From SVTX01 sp045632305 (GTDB lineage Bacteria > Bacillota > Clostridia > Oscillospirales > CAG-272): 64,000 bases of DNA. The notes beneath the pieces were generated by a model, which did not search any database, was not told the origin of the DNA, and was given only the letters and a program-made list of their open reading frames with translations. Each line of letters begins with the position of its first letter. The stretch's first letter is position 1. This document shows positions 52,346-61,154 of this stretch, piece after piece. A program made the position numbers and the translations under genes. The stretch spans positions 30,975 to 94,974 of the forward strand of contig JAZQWL010000018.1 of assembly GCA_045632305.1 (NCBI GenBank), read 5' to 3'.

Positions 52346-52404
52346 CATGTAGTTAGTCCGTCGCTTAAGATGGGATTTAGCTTGAGCGTAGGACTAACTA
52401 TATG
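52346..52404 (+). promoter_or_regulatory. Stable 59-base leader hairpin
   Basis: CATGTAGTTAGTCC (52346-52359) pairs over 14 bp (one G-U) with GGACTAACTATATG (52391-52404). An inner 8-bp stem CGCTTAAG/CTTGAGCG encloses an 11-base loop. It begins about 15 bases after the predicted transcription start and is 48 bases ahead of the gene. It has no T-run. It fits no riboswitch class I can name; mRNA protection or protein binding is possible. Confidence 0.6.
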
Positions 52405-52452
52405 AGGAAATTGTAAATACTATTTATTACAAAACAAGGAAGGAAAAGAACT

Positions 52453-53583
52453 ATGAAAAAGTTTCTTGCAATTCTTCTCTGTGTATGCATGGTTGTTGCT
52501 ATCGTAGCTTGCAACAAGACAGAAGACACAGAAACCCCCACAACAGAAGCTCCTACAACGGAAGCTCCTACACAGGCACCTGATAACACACCTGAAGAGC
52601 CCAAGGAAGCTGAATACAAGCTCGGTATGGGCGTTGTAGTTTCTTTCACAGAAGGCGCAACACAGGTTGATTCCACAGTTGCTGCAGTTGTTACAGATGC
52701 TGACGGTAAGATCGTTGCTTGCCGCATCGACGCAACACAGAACAAGTGCGACCTCACAAAGATCAGCTTTGATGAGCTTAAGGAAACAGAATTCCAGTCC
52801 AAGCTCGAAAAGGGCGACGGCTACAACATGGCAACATACGGCGCTTCCATGGACAACAACGGTGACGGTGTTGTTAAGGAATGGTATGAACAGGCCAAGG
52901 CATTCGAAAACTGGGTAGTTGGTAAGACAGCTGCTGAAGTTCAGGCAATGCCCACACAGACTCTCGACAACACATTCGGTACAGCCGGTTACGTAATTTC
53001 CGCTGATGCTGACCTTCTCGCTGCAGGATGCACAATCCAGACAGGCGACTTCGTTGCTGCAGTAGTTGCTGCTTGCAATGATGCACAGGGCGTAAGCTTC
53101 AAGACAGCTAAGACATTCACAGTTGGTGTTGCTGCTACAAGCTTTGCTACAGATTCTGACGAGTCCAAGGGTCTCGTTGCTATGTACACAGACTACGCTG
53201 CTGCAGTTGTAGTTGACGGTAAGATCGTAGCTGCTCTCAACGATGCTATCCAGCCCAAGATCACAGTTGAAGGCACAGAGGTTGTTGAACAGGCGTACAC
53301 AGCTACAAAGCGTAACCTCAAGGAAGGTTATAACATGTCTACATTCGGCGCTTCCATGGACCCCAACGGTGACGGTAAGGTTCTTGAATGGTACCTCCAG
53401 AGTGAAGCATTCTCCAAGCACGTTGTTGGTATGACAGGTGCAGAGGTTGCAGCAATGGAAACAGCTGCTAACTCCATCGGTTACCAGATGACAACAGATA
53501 CAGACCTCCTTGCTGCTGGTTGCACAATCCAGATCACAGCTATCAAGGCAGTTGTTGCTAAGTCTGTAACTAACGCTAGATAA
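52453..53583 (+). CDS. Lipoprotein with two FMN_bind-like repeats
   Basis: The 376-residue protein has a lipobox ending at C20 and a Thr/Pro/Glu linker (residues 22-53). Two tandem repeats follow (about 54-210 and 213-376), sharing GYNMxTxGASMDxNGDGxV and DLLAAGCTIQ. The AGCT (T194, T358) lines up with the AGST flavin-attachment site of the RnfG in the same cluster, so both repeats are probably distant FMN_bind domains. It lies 27 bases before apbE. Family assignment is inferred from shared motifs, and no flavin attachment is shown. The codon use (GCT, ACA, AAG rich) suggests high expression. Confidence 0.7.
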   Translation: MKKFLAILLCVCMVVAIVACNKTEDTETPTTEAPTTEAPTQAPDNTPEEPKEAEYKLGMGVVVSFTEGATQVDSTVAAVVTDADGKIVACRIDATQNKCDLTKISFDELKETEFQSKLEKGDGYNMATYGASMDNNGDGVVKEWYEQAKAFENWVVGKTAAEVQAMPTQTLDNTFGTAGYVISADADLLAAGCTIQTGDFVAAVVAACNDAQGVSFKTAKTFTVGVAATSFATDSDESKGLVAMYTDYAAAVVVDGKIVAALNDAIQPKITVEGTEVVEQAYTATKRNLKEGYNMSTFGASMDPNGDGKVLEWYLQSEAFSKHVVGMTGAEVAAMETAANSIGYQMTTDTDLLAAGCTIQITAIKAVVAKSVTNAR

Positions 53584-53610
53584 TTTAACTTAAAAACAGG
53601 AGTGAGAAAT

Positions 53611-54714
53611 TTGAAGAAAGTATTCAAATCTCTGATCTGCCTGGCAATCGTTTTAGGGCTGCTCGTCGTTTTGGCGGGCTGCCCTGAAACTGCGAATAAG
53701 GCAGAAAATTTTGGGGAGCAAATTAAGGATAAAATTAACCCTCCTGCCAAAATTGACCCCAAAGGAATGGTATATTTTACCTTTTTTGACACGGTTTCCT
53801 ACGTTTACAGCTACACTGATGACACCCAGGAGGCGTGTGAAGAAAACTGTAAAAGGGTGACGGACGTCTTAGGTGAATACCACAAGCTTTTCGATATTTA
53901 CTACGAACATTCGGGAGTTGTAAATCTTCGTACGATCAATCTTAATGCGGGCGGTGAGCCCATGAAGGTGGATCGCAAGCTTATAGATTTTTTGCTTTAT
54001 GCAAAGGAAATGTATAACACCACAAACGGTGAGATGAACATTATGATGGGCTCTGTTCTTCGTCTCTGGCATGATTGCAGAGAGGAAGGGAAGCGTATTC
54101 CGACGTCGGAGGAGCTTGCAGAGGCGAGTAAGCACACGGATATTTCACTTCTTGAGATCGACGAGGTGAATTGTACGGTAAGAATTTCCGATCCCGAGGC
54201 ATCGATTGACGTTGGTGCGCTTGGAAAGGGTTACGCTACAGAGAAGGCGGCAAAGACGCTCCAGGATAGCGGAATTACCTCTTACGTGCTTAATATTGGC
54301 GGAAATATCCGCATCATTGGAACCAAAGTAGACGGCTCGGGCTGGGATACGGGAATCAAGAATCCCAAGGACCCCTCGACCTATGCTATGTATCTTACAA
54401 TTTCTGACACCTCGTGCGTAACGAGCGGAAATTACGAGAGATACTACGTTGTGAACGGAGAACGCTATCACCACATTATTGACAAGGACACGCTTATGCC
54501 TGCTCAGTATTTTGGCTCCGTTTCAATATTCACACCCGATAGCGGACTTGCCGACGCGCTTTCAACCGCACTGTTCTCCATGAGCTATGAGGACGGTCTT
54601 GCGCTTGTGAAGAGGATCGGCGGAGTTGAAGTCGTATGGATCACAAACGAAGGTGAGATCTATAAGACGGACGGTATTGCCGCGCTTGAAAACAAGAATT
54701 ACGGCAAAAAATAA
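53611..54714 (+). CDS. apbE: FAD:protein FMN transferase ApbE
   Basis: ApbE moves FMN from FAD onto threonines of NqrB/NqrC, RnfD/RnfG and FMN_bind proteins. The 367-residue product has a lipoprotein signal (LVVLAGC24), the core DVGALGKGYATEKAAKTL, the glycine turn VLNIGGNIRIIG and the HHIIDKDTLMPA metal/substrate motif. I take the TTG at 53611, which is 8 bases after AGGAG. It is flanked by candidate substrates on both sides (lipoprotein upstream; RnfD and RnfG downstream). Confidence 0.93.
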   Translation: MKKVFKSLICLAIVLGLLVVLAGCPETANKAENFGEQIKDKINPPAKIDPKGMVYFTFFDTVSYVYSYTDDTQEACEENCKRVTDVLGEYHKLFDIYYEHSGVVNLRTINLNAGGEPMKVDRKLIDFLLYAKEMYNTTNGEMNIMMGSVLRLWHDCREEGKRIPTSEELAEASKHTDISLLEIDEVNCTVRISDPEASIDVGALGKGYATEKAAKTLQDSGITSYVLNIGGNIRIIGTKVDGSGWDTGIKNPKDPSTYAMYLTISDTSCVTSGNYERYYVVNGERYHHIIDKDTLMPAQYFGSVSIFTPDSGLADALSTALFSMSYEDGLALVKRIGGVEVVWITNEGEIYKTDGIAALENKNYGKK

Positions 54715-54773
54715 AGTTTGAATGTAATTAAAAATAATTATAAATAAACAAAAAGACGGAAGGAGAAAGGGTT

Positions 54774-56129
54774 TTGAAAAAAGATATTTCATCTTTGCAC
54801 GTGCCCCACAACAAAAACACTGCGGCATGCGTTCCTGTGGCTATTGAATTGCCACGCGAAGTTGTTTTGCCCATGAACATGCATTCCGGACACGATGCAG
54901 AACCTATCGTTAACGTTGGCGACCATGTAAAGGTTGGTCAGCTTATCGCAAGAGAAGAGGGAAGATTTTCCTCTCCTGTACACGCAACAGTTTCCGGTAC
55001 AGTTGTTGAAATCGCTCCTATGCCCACATCCAAGGGTAAGGACACTTTGGCAATTCGTATTGAAAGCGACGGAAAAATGGAAGTTTCCGAAGAAGTTAAG
55101 GTTCCCGAGATCACGGACTGTGATAGCTTCTTGCAGGCTGTACGAAATGGTGGCATCGTAGGTCTTGGTGGTGCAGCTTTCCCCACATGGGCAAAGTTCA
55201 ATGAAGCTAAGAACCCTGATTACAAGGTTGATACAGTACTTATCAACGCTGCTGAATGTGAACCTTACATCACAAGTGACCACAGAATGATGCTCGCTCA
55301 TCCTGAGCTTATTGCAGACGGTATTGAATACCTCCGCAAGTATATGAACGAGTACCTTGGTGATGCAACATTTAAGATTTGCATCGAAAAGAACAAGGCA
55401 GACGCTATTGAAGTTCTCAAGGAAACATTCAAGGATAAGCCCTACGTTGTAGTTCACGAGCTTACAACAATTTATCCTCAGGGTGCAAAGCAGGTAATGC
55501 TTTACAATGCAACAGGCAGAGTTGCCGTTGCAGGTAGACGTTTCCCCTCATTTGGTGCACTTATTATCAACGTTTCCTCTATCGCTAAGATGGCTGAATA
55601 CCTCAATACAGGTATGCCTCTTGTTGAAAGAATCGTAACAGTTGACGGTCCTGCAGTGGACAAGCCCATGAACCTTATCGCTCCCATCGGTACACGTATC
55701 AGCGAGCTTTTGAAGGTTACAGGTCTTAAGGCAGAGCCCGGTAAGGTAGTAGTTGGCGGTCCTATGAACGGAACTGCAATCTGCTCTGTTGACGATCCTA
55801 TCGTTAAGGTTTCCAATGCGGTTCTCGTATTTGACGAGAAGAGCGCAGTTCTTCCCGAGGCGTCCGCATGTATTAACTGCGGTCGTTGTATGGAAAAGTG
55901 CCCCGTAGGCATCAGCGTTGCAATGGTTGACCGTGCTATGAATATCAAGAACGAGGATAGACGCGCTAAGATGCTTATCGACACAGGCGTTCGTCAGTGT
56001 GTTGACTGTGCTTGCTGCTCTTACGTTTGTCCCGCAAACCGTCCTCTTCTTCAGATTAACTGGGATGCAAAGGCGTTCCTCAAGAAGTACGCCGCAGCTC
56101 AGAAAGAAAGACAGGAGGTAAACAAATAA
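54774..56129 (+). CDS. rnfC: Rnf electron transport complex subunit C
   Basis: RnfC is the peripheral NADH-binding Fe-S subunit of the sodium- or proton-pumping ferredoxin:NAD oxidoreductase. The 451-residue protein has the nucleotide-site GGIVGLGGAAFPTWAK and two [4Fe-4S] motifs, CINCGRCMEKCP and CVDCACCSYVCP. The start is TTG after GGAGAAAGGGTT. It begins the overlapping block C-D-G-E-A. Confidence 0.95.
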   Translation: MKKDISSLHVPHNKNTAACVPVAIELPREVVLPMNMHSGHDAEPIVNVGDHVKVGQLIAREEGRFSSPVHATVSGTVVEIAPMPTSKGKDTLAIRIESDGKMEVSEEVKVPEITDCDSFLQAVRNGGIVGLGGAAFPTWAKFNEAKNPDYKVDTVLINAAECEPYITSDHRMMLAHPELIADGIEYLRKYMNEYLGDATFKICIEKNKADAIEVLKETFKDKPYVVVHELTTIYPQGAKQVMLYNATGRVAVAGRRFPSFGALIINVSSIAKMAEYLNTGMPLVERIVTVDGPAVDKPMNLIAPIGTRISELLKVTGLKAEPGKVVVGGPMNGTAICSVDDPIVKVSNAVLVFDEKSAVLPEASACINCGRCMEKCPVGISVAMVDRAMNIKNEDRRAKMLIDTGVRQCVDCACCSYVCPANRPLLQINWDAKAFLKKYAAAQKERQEVNK

Positions 56130-57103
56130 TGGGCAAGCTCCATATTTCCTCAACACCTCATATTCACCAGAAGGGCTCTTCCACACGCAACATCATGCGT
56201 GACGTAGCGATCGCTCTTCTTCCCGCAACAGTTGCAGGTATTATTATTTTCGGACTCAAGGCGCTTTGGATTGTTCTTACTTGCGTTGCAAGTGCGGTTC
56301 TTGCCGAGTTCCTCTTTAACCTCTGCGCTCGCAGAGAGCAGACCATCGGAGATTGCTCCGCGGTGGTTACAGGTCTTCTTCTCGGCCTCAACCTCAGCAC
56401 AAACGTTGAGCTCTGGCAGTGTATCGTAGGCGCTGTTTTCGCTATCGTGGTAGTAAAGTGCTTCTTCGGCGGTATTGGCAAGAATATTGTTAACCCCGCT
56501 ATCGCGGCTCGTGTATTCATGCTTCTTACATTTACATCGGTTGCAACTCCCGTTGCAATTGCTCCCCTCTTTAATCTCGGATTTATGGGCAAGGCAGTTC
56601 CCGAGATCGCGGCAGGCGCAACACCTCTCGCTTCTCTTAACGGCGGTGTAGAGGCAGCTGCAAACGCTCCCACACTTCTTCAGCTTTTCGTAGGCGCACA
56701 CGGCGGTACGATCGGTGAAACATGCGCTATCGCGCTTCTTATCGGCTTCGTTTATCTCGTTGCTCGCAAGGTTATTAAGTGGTACGTTCCCGCGTCTTAC
56801 GTTGCTACTGTATTCGTATGCTATATGATCTACGGCGGCTTCAACGTAACGTTCGCGCTCTCTCACGTTCTCGCAGGCGGTCTTCTCCTCGGCGCTATCT
56901 TCATGGCGACTGACTACGTAACGACTCCTATTACAAATAAGGGCAGAGTAGTGTTCTGTGTTGGCGCAGGTCTTCTTACCTTCGCTATCCGTCAGTTTGC
57001 TTCCTACCCCGAAGGTGTTTCCATTGCGATCCTCACAATGAACCTTCTCACTCCTTTCATTTCCGATTGGACAAAGAAAAAGACTCTCGGAGGTGTTAAG
57101 TAA
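56129..57103 (+). CDS. rnfD: Rnf electron transport complex subunit D
   Basis: This 324-residue multi-spanning membrane subunit carries covalent FMN. The likely flavin threonine is T165 in AAGATPLASL, a version of the SGAT motif. Family features also include NPAIAARVFMLLTF and the late ATDYVTTPITNKGR. It overlaps rnfC and rnfG by one base each. Confidence 0.95.
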   Translation: MGKLHISSTPHIHQKGSSTRNIMRDVAIALLPATVAGIIIFGLKALWIVLTCVASAVLAEFLFNLCARREQTIGDCSAVVTGLLLGLNLSTNVELWQCIVGAVFAIVVVKCFFGGIGKNIVNPAIAARVFMLLTFTSVATPVAIAPLFNLGFMGKAVPEIAAGATPLASLNGGVEAAANAPTLLQLFVGAHGGTIGETCAIALLIGFVYLVARKVIKWYVPASYVATVFVCYMIYGGFNVTFALSHVLAGGLLLGAIFMATDYVTTPITNKGRVVFCVGAGLLTFAIRQFASYPEGVSIAILTMNLLTPFISDWTKKKTLGGVK

Positions 57104-59019
57104 TGAAAAACGTATTAAAGACAGCTTTAGTTCTTATAGTTATCGTGGCTGTGTTCTGCGCTGCAATGTATGCGCTTAACATTTACACAGGTCCTATTAT
57201 CGAGGCAAAGACAACCGGCGCTGCAAAGGAGCGTCTTAACGTTGTAATGCCCGACGGTGCCGGCTACCGTGATATCACTAAGGATCTCGGTGAACTTCCC
57301 GAAAGCGTAGTTAAGGTACACGAGGAAATCGGCGGCCTCGGCTACGTTGTTGAAGCAAAGGCATCCTCCAAGTATACGGGTAATGAGCCCATGGATATTC
57401 TTATCGCGGTTGATATGGACGGTAAGATCTGCGGCATCAAGCTCGTTTCTCACACAGAATCTCTTATTTTTGACGCGGCTTATCCCGACACATACATCGG
57501 TAAGGACTCCGCTCTCTCGGGCGTTGAGCTCTTCGCCGGCTCCACATTCTCTTCCACAGCGTTCAAGACAGCGGTTGAAGAGGCAATGGGCGTTCTTATC
57601 GCAAACGACCTTATCAAGGCGGGTGTTAAGACTCCCGATCAGATCCTTACAGAGCTTCTTCCCACAGTTGCTCCCGACCTTGCAAACGCTCAGAAGAGCG
57701 CAGGTAAGGGCGACGTTATCACTGCATTCAAGGCAGGTAGCGCGGCTGCTTATATTGTAGCAGAGGGCGACACTGCTTACCTTGTAGTTGTTGCCGCAGA
57801 CGGCACATCCAAGGTTTACGACGTAAGTGGTGCTGACGTTACTGCATCCAAGTCCGACGCGGTTGCTAAGGCAATGGCTTATGCTGCAAGCGCGGCTAAC
57901 GAACGTCTTAACGAGGTTCTTCCCGGTGCTGCCGGCTTTGAGGACATCACATCTAATCTTACCAATCTTCCTGCAAGCGTGCTTAAGGTACACAAGGAAA
58001 TCGGCGGTCTCGGCTTTGCTATTGAGGTTGCTGCTACAGGTTATAATACTGCGGCTCCTATGGACGTTGTTATCGGTGTTGACGCGCAGGGTAAGATCGT
58101 AGAGGTTAAGATCTTCGCATATAACGATACTCCTTCCTTCGATATTACAAAGAAGGATCCCACATACCTCGATTCCTATAAGGGTCAGGATTCCACATTG
58201 GCAGGCGTTGGCTTGGTAGCCGGCTCTACAATTTCTTCTACAGGTCTTAAGACAGCCGTTTCCGAGGCGATGAACGTTCTTGTTGAAAACGAACTCGTTA
58301 AGGCAGGCGTTAAGTCCGATGAACAGATCCTTACAGAAATGATTCCTACAGTTGCAGAGGGTTACAATAAGCTTGTAGACGTTGCTGCAACAGGCAATAT
58401 CGTAAAGGCATTCAAGTTTGAAACAGGCACCGGCTTTGCTTTCGTTGTTAAGGCAGGCGAAGCGCACTACCTCGCAGTTGTAAACGCTATGGGCGTATGC
58501 AAGGTATTCGACGTTGAAGGCAATGACGTAACTGAAGCGCAGGCAGCTATCGCAGCTGAGGCAAAGACAGCCGCCGCATCCCAGAAGTCTTACGAAGCTG
58601 ATCTTACAAAGAAGCTTGAAAAGATGATGGAGGGTGCAACAGACATTACATCTATCCAGCTTGATACGTTCAACACAGTAGCTTCCGCAGTAAGCTTTAC
58701 TGTTGACGGTACTCTTTACTACGGATTCTATTCCAGAAGCTACGGCTTCCATCAGATGGACGTTTACTTCATTCTTGATGAAAACGGCGCGATCGCAAAG
58801 ATGGACGCAAAGCAGTTCATTTTCGAGGAAGAATACTTCGGTAACTTCGGCGGCATGAACACAAATGAATACAAGGACGGCTTCGCCGGCTTTACAGGCG
58901 ACACATGGACGGGTGATGCGGCAATTATCGCAACCGCTACTATGACATCCAATGCGATGAAGCAGTCCACAGCAGACGTGTTCGCTGCATTTAATTCTAT
59001 CACAGGAGGAGGCAAATAA
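57103..59019 (+). CDS. rnfG: Rnf complex subunit G, oversized with three FMN_bind-like domains
   Basis: The 638-residue protein is about three times the usual 180-210. After an N-terminal membrane span (residues 5-27) it has three tandem domains. The first two (about 35-180 and 265-410) share LPxSVxKVHxEIGGLG and end at AGST-[FI]-SST (T148 and T376). The third (about 505-638) ends ATAT-MTSNAM (T613). Each threonine is placed where RnfG normally bears covalent FMN. Two linker segments (190-265 and 415-500) also share sequence. The protein may hold a three-flavin chain on the outer side. Gene order fits RnfG. Confidence 0.9.
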   Translation: MKNVLKTALVLIVIVAVFCAAMYALNIYTGPIIEAKTTGAAKERLNVVMPDGAGYRDITKDLGELPESVVKVHEEIGGLGYVVEAKASSKYTGNEPMDILIAVDMDGKICGIKLVSHTESLIFDAAYPDTYIGKDSALSGVELFAGSTFSSTAFKTAVEEAMGVLIANDLIKAGVKTPDQILTELLPTVAPDLANAQKSAGKGDVITAFKAGSAAAYIVAEGDTAYLVVVAADGTSKVYDVSGADVTASKSDAVAKAMAYAASAANERLNEVLPGAAGFEDITSNLTNLPASVLKVHKEIGGLGFAIEVAATGYNTAAPMDVVIGVDAQGKIVEVKIFAYNDTPSFDITKKDPTYLDSYKGQDSTLAGVGLVAGSTISSTGLKTAVSEAMNVLVENELVKAGVKSDEQILTEMIPTVAEGYNKLVDVAATGNIVKAFKFETGTGFAFVVKAGEAHYLAVVNAMGVCKVFDVEGNDVTEAQAAIAAEAKTAAASQKSYEADLTKKLEKMMEGATDITSIQLDTFNTVASAVSFTVDGTLYYGFYSRSYGFHQMDVYFILDENGAIAKMDAKQFIFEEEYFGNFGGMNTNEYKDGFAGFTGDTWTGDAAIIATATMTSNAMKQSTADVFAAFNSITGGGK

Positions 59020-59633
59020 TGAAAAAGACTAAAACATCATATCTCCTCAGAGGTACTCCCTCAATTCTTCTCGTGCTCGGCGCCGGATTTGTAATGGCGT
59101 CCAGCGCAGACATTCGCGCGGCTCTCGGTATGGGCGCGGCAGTGCTTGTAGCAATGCTTCTTTCCTCCATCGTGATCTCCGCTCTTCACAAGATCATCCC
59201 TGTGCGCGCAAAGCTCCCTGCATATCTTTTGATCATCACGGGCTTTGTATCTCTCATTTCCATGCTCATGCAGGCGCATTTCCCCGTAGTTGTTGATATG
59301 CTTGGCGTACACCTTGCAACTCTTTCGGTTTCCGCGGTAATTTACCGTGACTGCGAAGAGGTTGCAGACTGCAACGGCGAGGCGACAACTATCAAGACAG
59401 CTCTCGTTACAGGCGTGTTCTTCACAGTTGTAATGGTTGTATGCTCCATTATCCGTGAGGTTCTCGGTAACGCAACGTTCTGGGGTAAGCCCATTACGTT
59501 CCTTGAGCCCTATAAGATTTCTGCTCTCGTAGGAGCATTCGGCGGCTACCTTGTACTCGCGATCGTTATGGCGATCATTAACAAGATCACAGGTCTTCAC
59601 CACCACGACATTGATGAAAAGGAGGATAACTGA
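59019..59633 (+). CDS. rnfE: Rnf complex subunit E
   Basis: This 204-residue polytopic subunit of the RnfA/RnfE/NqrD/NqrE family has six predicted spans. Conserved segments are LLVLGAGFVMASS-type at the N-terminus and VIYRDCEEVADC with the cysteine of the membrane [2Fe-2S] site. It overlaps rnfG by one base and precedes rnfA by two. Confidence 0.93.
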   Translation: MKKTKTSYLLRGTPSILLVLGAGFVMASSADIRAALGMGAAVLVAMLLSSIVISALHKIIPVRAKLPAYLLIITGFVSLISMLMQAHFPVVVDMLGVHLATLSVSAVIYRDCEEVADCNGEATTIKTALVTGVFFTVVMVVCSIIREVLGNATFWGKPITFLEPYKISALVGAFGGYLVLAIVMAIINKITGLHHHDIDEKEDN

Positions 59634-59635
59634 TA

Positions 59636-60199
59636 ATGACTTTTAAGATTGTACTCGGTATCCTCTTGGCAGGAATCCTCTCTAATAACTACGCGCTCCT
59701 CCATTTCCTTGGTACAGGCGCGGTTCTTGAAAACGAGCGCTCTTCCAGGAGATCTCTTATGCTCGGTCTCGGCACAACGCTTGTAATGGTTATTACAACA
59801 CTTATCACTTGGCCCTTGAACAAGTACGCTCTTGCATCTGTTCCTTATATGCAGACAATGGCGTTCGTTATCGTGGTTCTCGCAGTAGTTGAGCTTTTCC
59901 ACGTAGCAGGCAAGAAGCTTCTTGACAACTATTGCAGAGCAGACTTCGTTAAGTTCGCTATCAACGGCGCGGTTCTCGGTCTTTGTATCCACAATACAGA
60001 GCACACATTCGTTGAAGCGATCGTTACAGCGGCTGCTGTCGGCATCGGCTTTATGCTCACAATGACAGTTTTTGCAAAGCTCAAGGACGTTCCCGTTGAT
60101 GAGGAAGCGATCCCCGCTCCCTTCCGCGGTCTTCCCATCGCTCTTCTTACAGCAGGAATGATCGTTCTCGCGCTTCTCGCACTTAACTTTAAGTTCTGA
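59636..60199 (+). CDS. rnfA: Rnf complex subunit A
   Basis: This 187-residue partner of RnfE is in the same family, with six spans. It has the conserved SNNYALLHFLGTGAVLE near the N-terminus and NGAVLGLCIHNTEHTF containing the paired cysteine. Its stop overlaps the start of the NusG-II gene. rnfB, which usually follows rnfA, is absent. Confidence 0.93.
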   Translation: MTFKIVLGILLAGILSNNYALLHFLGTGAVLENERSSRRSLMLGLGTTLVMVITTLITWPLNKYALASVPYMQTMAFVIVVLAVVELFHVAGKKLLDNYCRADFVKFAINGAVLGLCIHNTEHTFVEAIVTAAAVGIGFMLTMTVFAKLKDVPVDEEAIPAPFRGLPIALLTAGMIVLALLALNFKF

Positions 60200-60558
60200 T
60201 GAAAAAAAATATTATTGCATTTGCGATTATCGGTGTTATTCTTGTAACATCGATAGTTGCGGTGCTGATCATTAATTCGGGCAAGGAAGATGGCGCGTAC
60301 GTTACTGTTGAGGTGAACGGCGTCGAGGTGGCAAGATACGGTCTTGACCGCGACGGAGAATACGTCCTCAACGGCGGAACGAACACTCTTCGTATCGAGA
60401 ACGGTACAGCGTATATGATCGACGCGAATTGCCCCGACAAAACGTGTTGCGCGTTTTGGAGACGAATAGATCAAAGCGGTGAGACAATAACGTGTCTGCC
60501 GAATCTTCTGGTAGTCAAGGTTCACAGCGGTGAGTCTGCGCCCGAGATCATTATTTGA
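60199..60558 (+). CDS. NusG domain II-containing membrane protein
   Basis: The 119-residue protein has one N-terminal membrane span and an outward NusG_II domain (VTVEVNGVEVARYGLDRDGEY...MIDANCPDKTCCAFW...TITCLPNLLVVKV). Such proteins occur beside Gx transporter genes and Rnf clusters in clostridia. The cysteine-rich CPDKTCC stretch may bind metal or form disulfides. Role unknown. Confidence 0.85.
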   Translation: MKKNIIAFAIIGVILVTSIVAVLIINSGKEDGAYVTVEVNGVEVARYGLDRDGEYVLNGGTNTLRIENGTAYMIDANCPDKTCCAFWRRIDQSGETITCLPNLLVVKVHSGESAPEIII

Positions 60559-60581
60559 TGCAAATGAAAGGAAAGGATTGT

Positions 60582-61073
60582 ATGAAGACAAAAAAAGTTG
60601 CCCTTTTGGGTATATCTATTGCTCTTGCAATGATCCTTTCCTATCTTGAAAGTCAGATCCCCGCAATTGTTCCCGGAGTCAAGATCGGACTTGCCAATCT
60701 TGCAATAGTATTTATACTTTACAGAATTGGCTGGAAGGAGGCCATCGTTGTAAGCGTGATACGCGTGCTTCTGATGTCGTTCCTTTTCGGTAACGGATTC
60801 CAGGTGTTTATGTTCAGTATCGTAGGTGCGATATTGAGTCTTGCGGGAATGATCCTGCTTAAAATGATCAAGGGACTTTCTCCTATTGTCGTAAGTATTG
60901 CGGGTGGCATTCTCCACAACGTCGGTCAGACGGCGGTCGCGTGTATTATGCTCTCGACGAAGGAATATGTGTTCATCCTTCCGATACTTCTCGTTTCGGG
61001 AATTGTCTCGGGTACGGTGATAGGTATCATTTCGGGAATGCTTGTAAAGCGTTCGGAGAAATGGAAATTTTAG
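60582..61073 (+). CDS. Gx transporter family / heptaprenyl diphosphate synthase component I
   Basis: The 163-residue membrane protein has five or six spans (ALLGISIALAMILSYLE; PGVKIGLANLAIVFILYR; GGILHNVGQTAVACIML). The Gx family is also labelled heptaprenyl diphosphate synthase component I; transport substrate is not known. I set the start at 60582, after GAAAGGAAAGGATTGT. It follows the NusG-II gene, a pairing common in clostridia. Confidence 0.8.
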   Translation: MKTKKVALLGISIALAMILSYLESQIPAIVPGVKIGLANLAIVFILYRIGWKEAIVVSVIRVLLMSFLFGNGFQVFMFSIVGAILSLAGMILLKMIKGLSPIVVSIAGGILHNVGQTAVACIMLSTKEYVFILPILLVSGIVSGTVIGIISGMLVKRSEKWKF

Positions 61074-61091
61074 AATTTTTCTAAAAGAAAA

Positions 61092-61112
61092 CAACCGCAA
61101 GTGAGCGGTTTA
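61092..61112 (+). terminator. Weak hairpin after the Gx gene
   Basis: AACCGC/GCGGTT stem of 6 bp with a 6-base loop, followed by TTTAAAATAAAA rather than a clear T-run. Some read-through into nfnAB is likely. Confidence 0.35.
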
Positions 61113-61154
61113 AAATAAAAAATAAAAAATTAAAATAAAGCATGGAGGCAAAAC

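Noticed and set aside
57127..58752. Long minus-strand frame opposite rnfG
   Set aside because: Same reason: shadow of a repetitive, biased coding sequence with no start signal.
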